Positions 33,296 through 39,471 of a stretch of 39,471 bases of DNA are shown here, piece by piece. Source of the stretch: UBA1737 sp964474685. Lineage in GTDB: Bacteria; Bacillota_I; Bacilli_A; ML615J-28; CAG-313. The position numbers and the translations under genes were made by a program. The stretch spans positions 1-39,471 of the forward strand of contig CAYYTE010000007.1 of the NCBI GenBank assembly GCA_964474685.1, in the 5' to 3' direction. A model generated the notes under the pieces. That model was not told where the DNA came from. It made no database searches and worked only from the letters and a program-made list of their open reading frames with translations. Numbering within the stretch: position 1 is the first letter of the stretch; each line of letters starts with the position of its first letter.

Positions 33296-34702
33296 TTATT
33301 TATCTCCTTTCCCACCAACAGTAATGTGAGATACTCTTAAAGTAGGTTGTCCTACATTAGTAGGAATAGAACCTGACATAGAACCACACATACCAGCAGC
33401 ACATTGTAAATTATTTCCAATTAAATCAATATTTAATAAAACATCTTTACCAGAACCAACTAAGGTAGCACCTTTTACGGGTTTGGTAATTTTGCCATCT
33501 TCAATTAAATATCCTACTTCGACACCAAAGTTAAATTCACCGGTTGCTGGATTTACACTTCCGCCACCCATCTTTTTTGCAAATAGTCCATATTTAGTTG
33601 ATTTAATAATTTCATCAAATGTGGAACTACCATTTAAAAAGTAAGTATTGGTCATACGGGAAGTCGTAACCCATTTATAGGATTCTCTTCTTGATGAAGA
33701 TGTAATCGGATGATTCATCTTTTTTGAATTCTTTTTATCTACTAAGTAGCTTTTCAAAATACCATTTTCAATTAATACATTTCTTCTTGCGGGAGTACCT
33801 TCATCATCAACGTTAATAGAACCCCAAGAATTCGGATCAATTCCTGTATCTACCGCATTCACAATGTCACTTGCAATTTTCTTGCCAAGTTTATTACAGA
33901 AAACACTATTTCCTTTAGCAACACTTGTTGCTTCTAGTCCATGTACACAAGCTTCATGAAGGATTACACCTCCAAAGCCATTATTTAATACAACTGGAAT
34001 ATCTCCACCAACCATATAATCAGCATCTAACATCGCAACTGTATCTTTTGCAATATCTTTGGCCCATGATTCTAAATCATAAGAATCATACATTTCAAGA
34101 CCTGCGTTACCACTAACGGAATCATGAACAGACTCCATCGTTACACCATTAGAAGCAATGGAAGATAAGAATAATCTTGTATTACATCTTTCATCCCCTT
34201 GCCAAGTAGAATCCGTTGCAAATACAAACATATTTTGATGTTTTTGCCATAAGAATACTCGAGCTTGAGTGATTTTATCACTAACGCTATAGCAAGCATT
34301 ACTAATACGCTCTAATAGTTTTACTTCTTCTTGGTTATTTGTGCTTTTTACTCTAATTGGTTTAACAATAGAAGCAACTTGCTTTTCCACGAAAGGTAAA
34401 ACAGTTGTAGTAGCTACTCCTGTAAATGCACTTGCAAGTTTTTTTGCGGCTTCTACTAATGAGTCATAATCACAAATAGTAATGGCTGCATTTACTTCTG
34501 TTTCACCTTTAATAATTCTAAGGGATGCTCCATAAACGGATGAAACACTAGATTTTGAAATTTGTTTATCTGTCATTTCGATAACTCTAGTTGTCGTTGA
34601 ATCCATAAAGCATTCAGCAAATTCTCCACCAGTAGATAAACAGATTGTTAAAATGTTCTTTGCTTGCTCTTTAGAGATTTTAAATAGTTCATTATTAACC
34701 AT
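33296..34702 (-). CDS. tldD: TldD metalloprotease catalytic subunit
   Basis: A 468-residue zinc protease subunit. The metal motif HEACVH is at residues 249-254 (VILHEACVHGLEAT), with the C-terminal Cys region GMCGSMSGSIPTNVGQP supplying the likely third ligand. TldD/E clips unstructured peptides and in some bacteria matures microcins or degrades antitoxins; no candidate peptide substrate is seen beside it. Its ATG at 34702 follows AAAGGA. It forms a two-gene operon with tldE. Confidence 0.95.
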   Translation of the reverse strand: MVNNELFKISKEQAKNILTICLSTGGEFAECFMDSTTTRVIEMTDKQISKSSVSSVYGASLRIIKGETEVNAAITICDYDSLVEAAKKLASAFTGVATTTVLPFVEKQVASIVKPIRVKSTNNQEEVKLLERISNACYSVSDKITQARVFLWQKHQNMFVFATDSTWQGDERCNTRLFLSSIASNGVTMESVHDSVSGNAGLEMYDSYDLESWAKDIAKDTVAMLDADYMVGGDIPVVLNNGFGGVILHEACVHGLEATSVAKGNSVFCNKLGKKIASDIVNAVDTGIDPNSWGSINVDDEGTPARRNVLIENGILKSYLVDKKNSKKMNHPITSSSRRESYKWVTTSRMTNTYFLNGSSTFDEIIKSTKYGLFAKKMGGGSVNPATGEFNFGVEVGYLIEDGKITKPVKGATLVGSGKDVLLNIDLIGNNLQCAAGMCGSMSGSIPTNVGQPTLRVSHITVGGKGDK

Positions 34703-34722
34703 AATCGAAATCCTTTCTAATA

Positions 34723-34752
34723 TTTATAAAATTATCAATGTGTAAGATTCAA
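34723..34752 (-). promoter_or_regulatory. Promoter of tldD-tldE
   Basis: TTGAAT (34752-34747) and TATAAA (34728-34723) are 18 bases apart on the minus strand, just past the gpsA terminator. Confidence 0.6.
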
Positions 34753-34765
34753 TCTATCTATATTT

Positions 34766-34793
34766 AATAAAAAGGGTTTTATCCCTTTTTATT
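34766..34793 (-). terminator. Terminator after gpsA
   Basis: Eleven-base arms AATAAAAAGGG and CCCTTTTTATT (34793-34783 and 34776-34766 on the minus strand) with a six-base loop; the descending arm itself supplies the T run. It overlaps the gpsA stop and closes the operon that begins with the cmk-rpsA fusion. Confidence 0.85.
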
Positions 34794-35796
34794 CTTGTTT
34801 GAATGAACGTGTCATAATATTTTTCACAGCTTCTTCAACAGTTGATTTATTATTAACAACATCATATACCGCATCAATGATCGGCGTTTCAATATTTAAC
34901 TTTCTTGCCAAATCATACGCAGCATAAACCGTACGAGCCCCTTCAACTACCATAGGCATAGCTTCTAAGGTTTCCTTTAAATTCTTACCCTTTGCCAGTT
35001 CAATGCCCGCATTAAAGTTTCTTGAATGTAGAGAAGTTGCGGTAACGATTAAATCACCCACTCCTGTTAATCCATATAATGAATCTTCAGTACCACCCAT
35101 AGGGATAACCAAACGCTTCATTTCTACAAGTGCTCTTGTAATCATACCAGCCCTTGCATTATCACCAAAACCTACTCCATATAACATACCCGATGCTAAA
35201 GCATAAATATTCTTTAATGCACCACATAACTCAGCACCAATCAAATCCGTTCCGGTATAAACTCGAAAGTAAGTATGATTGCTGTATAAATCTTGAATAT
35301 ATTTTGCATTTTCTATAGATTCAGAAACTGAAACTATACAAGTCGGAAGTTGCAATATTACTTCCTCCGCATGCGTAGGCCCTGTTAAAGCAACAAATCC
35401 TTTTAATAATGAATTTGGGATAACATCCGTTACAATTTGAGAAACACGATCAAATGTATTCGGTTCTAGCCCCTTACTCGTATTTACAAATAGTTTAGGA
35501 GTGGTAATGATTTTAGCAATATCTTCTAAAACACTACGAATCACTTTAGTAGGTACTGATAAAATAATCGTATCACTAAACTCTACTGCTTCTTTTAATA
35601 CAGTAGTTGCTCGAACATTCTTTGGCAAAGTTCCTTTACTTAACTTAGGTGAGGTATGAAATTCATTAATTTCTTTTACAGTCTCAAGAGAGTTATCATA
35701 TAATAAAACATCCGCCCCATTATCTCCTAAGATACGGGATTGAGCACTACCCCAAGAACCAGCGCCAATTAAAGTTACTCTTTTATTTTCACTCAT
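34789..35796 (-). CDS. gpsA: Glycerol-3-phosphate dehydrogenase [NAD(P)+]
   Basis: A 335-residue enzyme that reduces dihydroxyacetone phosphate to sn-glycerol 3-phosphate for phospholipid synthesis. The dinucleotide loop is IGAGSWGSA at residues 10-18. Other blocks are VNTSKGLEP, ALTGPTHAEEV, the catalytic-Lys segment ELCGALKNIYALASGMLYG, and GDNARAGMITRALVEM. Length is normal. Its ATG overlaps the der stop by four bases. The der-gpsA order is conserved in Bacillota. Confidence 0.96.
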   Translation of the reverse strand: MSENKRVTLIGAGSWGSAQSRILGDNGADVLLYDNSLETVKEINEFHTSPKLSKGTLPKNVRATTVLKEAVEFSDTIILSVPTKVIRSVLEDIAKIITTPKLFVNTSKGLEPNTFDRVSQIVTDVIPNSLLKGFVALTGPTHAEEVILQLPTCIVSVSESIENAKYIQDLYSNHTYFRVYTGTDLIGAELCGALKNIYALASGMLYGVGFGDNARAGMITRALVEMKRLVIPMGGTEDSLYGLTGVGDLIVTATSLHSRNFNAGIELAKGKNLKETLEAMPMVVEGARTVYAAYDLARKLNIETPIIDAVYDVVNNKSTVEEAVKNIMTRSFKQE

Positions 35797-37109
35797 CTGA
35801 CATCATCTCGCTTTCTTAAAATAAAATGAATCGGACTACCCTCAAGCATAAATTTTTCTCTCAACTTATTTTCAAGAAATCTTTGATAAGAGAAATGCAT
35901 ATAATTCGGATCATTTACAAAAAACACAAATGTTGGAGGTACCGTATTTACTTGAGTTACATAAGAAATTCTTAAGCGATCGCCATTAAATACAGGTGCT
36001 TGATTAATAATCGTTGCATCCAATATAGTATCATTTAATACACTAGTAGGAATTAAACGATGATAATTTTCATATACTTGCTCAATCAAAGCAAATAATT
36101 GAGGCATTCTTGTTTTTTCAAGGGCACTTGTAAAAGCAATCGGAGCAAAACTTAAAAATAAGAAATGGTCTCTTATCTTTTTTTCAAAGTCTTTCATCGT
36201 ATGATTATCTTTTTTTACCGCATCCCATTTATTTACAACAATGATACAAGCTTTACCTGCTTCTAAAGCATATCCGGCTACTCTTAAATCTTGTTCACCT
36301 ATTTCATTTGTAGCATCTAGAACAATTAAAACAACACTTGAACGATCAATTGCTTTCATTGCTCTTAAAACACTATATTTTTCCGCATTCTCGTAAATCT
36401 TACCTTGTTTACGAATACCTGCCGTATCAATTACAACATAATTTTTACCATCTCTGGTAAATGGAGTATCAATTGCATCCCTAGTAGTTCCGGGAATTGA
36501 ACTAACAATTACCCTATCCGTACCCAAAATTGCATTCGTTAATGAGCTCTTACCCACATTCGGTTGCCCTATAAAACAAAACTCGACCGTATTATTATAT
36601 TTTTTTACTTTCTTATTGGGAAGTAAAGAAACAATACGGTCAAGTAAATCGCCAATGCCAATACCATGAAGAGTAGAAACTGCAAATACATCTTCTACTC
36701 CTAAATTATAGAATTCATAGACATTATCCATAAACTTTATATCATCAATTTTATTAGCAGCAACGATAATTTTCTTTTTACTGCGGTGTAAAATGTTCAT
36801 CACATCTTGATCTTCACGAGTGATTCCACAACGACCATCTGTAACAAAAATAATTAAATCCGCCTCATCTATAGCAAGTTCAGCTTGTGCTCGAATCTCT
36901 GTCATAAAAGGAACATCTTTAATTTCAATGCCACCGGTATCGATTAAATCAAATTGTTGATCTAACCATTCACAATGTCCATACAAACGGTCCCGTGTTA
37001 TTCCACTTTCATCGTCCGTAATAGCAAGTTTTTCACCCGCAAGCCGGTTGAACAAACTTGATTTACCTACATTCGGACGACCTACTATCGCCACAGTACC
37101 GTATTTCAT
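35793..37109 (-). CDS. der: Ribosome-assembly GTPase Der (EngA)
   Basis: A 438-residue protein with two tandem GTPase domains and a C-terminal KH-like domain, acting in 50S subunit assembly. The first P-loop is GRPNVGKSSLFN (10-21) with ANKID. The second is GQPNVGKSSLTN (near 180) with VVNKWD. DTGG and DTAG switch II motifs are both present. Length is normal. It lies three bases after the cmk-rpsA gene and overlaps gpsA, so it belongs to that operon. Confidence 0.97.
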   Translation of the reverse strand: MKYGTVAIVGRPNVGKSSLFNRLAGEKLAITDDESGITRDRLYGHCEWLDQQFDLIDTGGIEIKDVPFMTEIRAQAELAIDEADLIIFVTDGRCGITREDQDVMNILHRSKKKIIVAANKIDDIKFMDNVYEFYNLGVEDVFAVSTLHGIGIGDLLDRIVSLLPNKKVKKYNNTVEFCFIGQPNVGKSSLTNAILGTDRVIVSSIPGTTRDAIDTPFTRDGKNYVVIDTAGIRKQGKIYENAEKYSVLRAMKAIDRSSVVLIVLDATNEIGEQDLRVAGYALEAGKACIIVVNKWDAVKKDNHTMKDFEKKIRDHFLFLSFAPIAFTSALEKTRMPQLFALIEQVYENYHRLIPTSVLNDTILDATIINQAPVFNGDRLRISYVTQVNTVPPTFVFFVNDPNYMHFSYQRFLENKLREKFMLEGSPIHFILRKRDDVR

Positions 37110-37112
37110 AAA

Positions 37113-39170
37113 TTAGTTATCCTTCTTATCTTCCTTATTATAATAAGCGGAAACTAAATCACCAAAGGTACTTGTTGGAGTTTCTTTTTCTTGTTCTTTG
37201 AAATACTCATCAAACGTTTTTCTTTCTTTTGCAGTTTCAATTGCTTTAGCACTTACTACAAGTTTTGCACGTAATGGATCAATCTCAGTAATCATACAAT
37301 CAAGTGTTGTTCCAATCGGATATACTTCATCCACACGAGAAACACGTTTATCGGGTGCTACTTCTGAATTTGGTAAGAAACCTTTAATTCCTTCGTAAGA
37401 AACGGTTGCACCCTTTTCTTCAATGGAATCAATCGTAACAGGAATAATTGTATTTCTTTTTAAATGTAATTTTGTCCAAGCATTTTCAGCAGTTTGTCTA
37501 TGAGATAAACTTACACGATGACCTTTATCTTCAATAGAGATTACCTTAACTAAAAGATTCTCTCCTTCTTTTACAAAATCATCAAAATGCTCATTAATGA
37601 AATACGAATACTCAGACTTAGGCATTAAACCTGCATACTCAGGAGTTAATTGAATCAATGCTCCCGCAGGAATAATTTTAACTACTGGTGCTTCAAATAC
37701 TTTATCTACATAATATTGTTCTTTTAACACTTCCCAAGGATGTTTTGAAAGTGCTTTTTTAGAAAGACCAATCTTATTTTCTTCGATTTTAATAACCTTA
37801 ACTTCTACTTCATCACCTAATTTTAAGTATTTATTTACATCTTTTACCATTTTATAATCGATTTCAGAAATATGTAATAATCCACTTAAATTTCCAAAGT
37901 TTAAAATAGCACCAAAAGGTTGAATGGATACAACAGTGCCTTTTACAATTTGACCAACTTCTAAAGCTTCTAATTCTTTTTGCTTTTCTGCTTTTTTAAG
38001 TTTTCTTTCAGCAAGGCTTTCAGATACAACAGCAGAAACACGTTCATAGTTAATAGAAATTACAAGAACATTTAATTCTTGGCCTTTCATACTCTCTAAT
38101 TCAGATTCTTTGTAATTTGTACAACGGAATGGTAAAAATACCTTTAGTCCTTTGTAAGTTAATTCTGCTCCACCTTTATTTACACGAGTTAGTCTCGCTT
38201 TGAATACTTCATCTTTTTGTAATAACTCTTCAAATACAGAAAGTTTCTTCATTTCTTGTTCAAGTTTTGTTGAAAGAATGTATAAAACTTCTCCAGTTTT
38301 TACGTCCTTCGAAATCTTTTTCACTTGTGCTTTGAACTCAGCACCTTCGTTATACAATTCATTTAAATGTTGTTCCTCGGAATAGTCTAAAATATCTTGA
38401 GGATAAATGACTGCCTTTTCTTCATTCTCTAATTCAAGATAAACAGCCTTTGATGTCGCGTTCATAACACGTCCATACACTGTTTGACCAATCGAATACT
38501 TTTCGTTCTCCATTTTAATAAAACCTCTTTCATAAACTAATTTTAAAATTAAATTGACCGATTCACAGACTTTAAGTCCAGAAGTGTCAATCACAACCGC
38601 ATCAGGAGCAATGGTTAAAGGACTAATTAAACGATGTGAATCCTTATAATCACGTGCTTCAATCTCCGATTGAATTTCTTCTATAGATTGACTTGGAAAT
38701 CCATTTTCTTCGCGCTCTTTTTTTCTTCTAAAAGCACGACACTCAATTGATGCATCCAAATAAATCTTTAAGTCAGCATCTGGTAATACAACCGTACCAA
38801 TATCACGTCCGTCCATCACCACATTTTTTTCCTGACTGATTCTCTGTTGATAACTAACAAGAAATGTTCGAACAATTTTCATCCTTGAAGGGAATGAAAC
38901 ATTATTAGTAACTTCAATTGAACGAATTGCCTCACTAACATCTTCACCATCTAAAATTACTCTTCCATTTTCAATATCCATAGTCGTATCTTTTAAGAAA
39001 CTATAGGATGATTCTTCTTCTAATGGTAACTTTAATCTTAGAGCTTTTAATGTAATCGCCCGATACATAGCACCGGTGTCAACATATTCAAAATGAAGTA
39101 TTTTTGCTAACTCTTTTGAAATACTAGACTTCCCTGCCCCTGCCGGACCATCGATGGCAATTTTGTACAT
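37113..39170 (-). CDS. cmk-rpsA: Cytidylate kinase - ribosomal protein S1 fusion
   Basis: A 685-residue protein in one uninterrupted frame. Residues 1-215 are CMP kinase: P-loop DGPAGAGKSSISK, YVDTGAMYRA, VVMDGRDIGTVVLPDA and the lid RDYKDSHR. From residue 220 (the ATG at 38513) the sequence becomes ribosomal protein S1 with five S1 repeats, starting near YSIGQTVYGRV, DEVFKARLTRV, VGQIVKGTVVS, KVFEAPVVKI and NTIIPVTIDSI. S1 promotes mRNA binding to the ribosome; Cmk makes CDP from CMP. In many bacteria cmk and rpsA are neighbours; here no stop separates them. An internal AAAGAGG and ATG allow S1 alone to be made. The start at 39170 follows GAGGTG; a longer reading to 39224 would begin upstream of the promoter's -10 box. 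Confidence 0.92.
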   Translation of the reverse strand: MYKIAIDGPAGAGKSSISKELAKILHFEYVDTGAMYRAITLKALRLKLPLEEESSYSFLKDTTMDIENGRVILDGEDVSEAIRSIEVTNNVSFPSRMKIVRTFLVSYQQRISQEKNVVMDGRDIGTVVLPDADLKIYLDASIECRAFRRKKEREENGFPSQSIEEIQSEIEARDYKDSHRLISPLTIAPDAVVIDTSGLKVCESVNLILKLVYERGFIKMENEKYSIGQTVYGRVMNATSKAVYLELENEEKAVIYPQDILDYSEEQHLNELYNEGAEFKAQVKKISKDVKTGEVLYILSTKLEQEMKKLSVFEELLQKDEVFKARLTRVNKGGAELTYKGLKVFLPFRCTNYKESELESMKGQELNVLVISINYERVSAVVSESLAERKLKKAEKQKELEALEVGQIVKGTVVSIQPFGAILNFGNLSGLLHISEIDYKMVKDVNKYLKLGDEVEVKVIKIEENKIGLSKKALSKHPWEVLKEQYYVDKVFEAPVVKIIPAGALIQLTPEYAGLMPKSEYSYFINEHFDDFVKEGENLLVKVISIEDKGHRVSLSHRQTAENAWTKLHLKRNTIIPVTIDSIEEKGATVSYEGIKGFLPNSEVAPDKRVSRVDEVYPIGTTLDCMITEIDPLRAKLVVSAKAIETAKERKTFDEYFKEQEKETPTSTFGDLVSAYYNKEDKKDN
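38511..38530 (-). promoter_or_regulatory. Internal ribosome binding site and ATG at the Cmk-S1 junction
   Basis: AAAGAGG (38530-38524) lies ten bases upstream of an in-frame ATG (38513-38511) exactly where the S1 part begins (GFIK then MENEKYS). It would give a 466-residue free S1. It may be the old start of a formerly separate rpsA. Confidence 0.6.
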
Positions 39171-39192
39171 TTTCTTCACCTCAACAGCATTT

Positions 39193-39221
39193 ATTATACC
39201 ATTCTTTCGATTATTTTGCAA
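39193..39221 (-). promoter_or_regulatory. Promoter of the cmk-rpsA-der-gpsA operon
   Basis: TTGCAA (39221-39216) and TATAAT (39198-39193) are separated by 17 bases on the minus strand. The position fixes the start codon at 39170 rather than 39224. Confidence 0.88.
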
Positions 39222-39259
39222 CACAATTAAACTAAAACTATTGATAATGTCTGGTTTTT

Positions 39260-39304
39260 AAAAAAAGCCTCCGAATGGAAGCTTCTAAGCCTAAGAAGGC
39301 TTTT
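39260..39304 (-). terminator. Terminator after the cut-off gene at the right edge
   Basis: AAAAGCCT (39304-39297) pairs with AGGCTTTT (39270-39263) on the minus strand, around alternative inner stems (AAGCC/GGCTT, GAAGCTTC), ending in seven T residues (39266-39260). Confidence 0.75.
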
Positions 39305-39310
39305 AAGTAA

Positions 39311-39471
39311 TTAAGAATTATTATCTTGTTTTGATAAATCAGAATCATTACGACAAATAACAATTTCTAGTGGTTTTCCTAAATCACTTGAAACCATCTT
39401 TTTCCCGTTATCCGCAATCGCGGTTCTTAATACCGTATAATCAATTTCAACATGACCATTATCACAAAAGA
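39311..39471 (-). CDS. C-terminal part of a gene of unknown function
   Basis: The last 52 codons of a gene that runs off the window. They read CDNGHVEIDYTVLRTAIADN, then KKMVSSDLGKPLEIVICRND, and end in a polar tail with Asp, Lys and Asn before TAA. A short hydrophobic strand (PLEIVICR) suggests a folded domain. I do not recognise the family. It is followed by a terminator and then by the cmk-rpsA promoter, so it belongs to a separate unit. Confidence 0.6.
   Translation of the reverse strand, partial: FCDNGHVEIDYTVLRTAIADNGKKMVSSDLGKPLEIVICRNDSDLSKQDNNS

Noticed and set aside
39171..39224. Longer N-terminus for the Cmk-S1 fusion
   Set aside because: The extra codons cover the -10 box and spacer of a good promoter, and the ATG at 39170 has a strong GAGGTG.
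1..39471. CRISPR array, insertion sequence or prophage
   Set aside because: No regularly spaced repeats, transposase or phage structural genes were found on either strand; the tandem repeats seen are two copies only.

Overview
The window is AT-rich, densely packed bacterial DNA from a low-GC Gram-positive organism (Bacillota). The evidence is a T-box leader on valS, a Spo0A-type regulator, lipoprotein signal peptides, strong AGGAGG-like ribosome binding sites, sigma-A promoters with TATAAT boxes, and a yceD-rpmF pair. A member of the Erysipelotrichia or a related class is my inference; no rRNA or other marker settles it. Nearly all genes are on the minus strand. The plus-strand exceptions are an aldose-epimerase-like gene, a sugar transporter and one tRNA.

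Reading the minus strand from right to left. (1) A cut-off gene of unknown function (39311-39471) is followed by an operon cmk-rpsA (one fused gene), der, gpsA. (2) tldD-tldE, a two-subunit metalloprotease. (3) A nucleoside ABC transporter of the BmpA type: lipoprotein, internal terminator, second promoter, then ATPase and two permeases. (4) A ToxN/AbiQ-family endoribonuclease toxin, convergent with tRNA-Lys(CTT). (5) A 5'-nucleotidase lipoprotein, degV and a U32 peptidase. (6) trmL, divergent from a sugar:cation symporter that carries a 16-bp perfect palindrome in its promoter region. (7) An operon of a sialate-O-acetylesterase-like lipoprotein without catalytic residues, nusB, xseA, xseB and a divergent dxs. 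(8) spo0A with its own promoter and a candidate 0A box. (9) yceD-rpmF, then rsmH. (10) nadD-nadE. (11) A valine T-box, valS-folC, radC. (12) A BspA-like leucine-rich-repeat membrane protein.

The transporter (3) and the surface nucleotidase (5) fit together as a nucleoside salvage route: the nucleotidase would strip phosphate from external nucleotides and the ABC system would import the nucleosides. nadD and nadE carry out the last two steps of NAD synthesis. xseA/xseB form exonuclease VII, and trmL, rsmH, valS, tRNA-Lys, rpmF, yceD and der serve translation.

The most notable points are: an in-frame cytidylate kinase-ribosomal protein S1 fusion that keeps an internal ribosome binding site and ATG for S1; a type III toxin with no convincing antitoxin RNA repeat array beside it; an apparently inactive esterase-fold lipoprotein at the head of the nusB operon; Spo0A with an altered acidic pocket; a Dxs with changed active-site blocks; and two decayed ORF remnants in the largest gaps. 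I saw no CRISPR array, insertion sequence, prophage or integrase.
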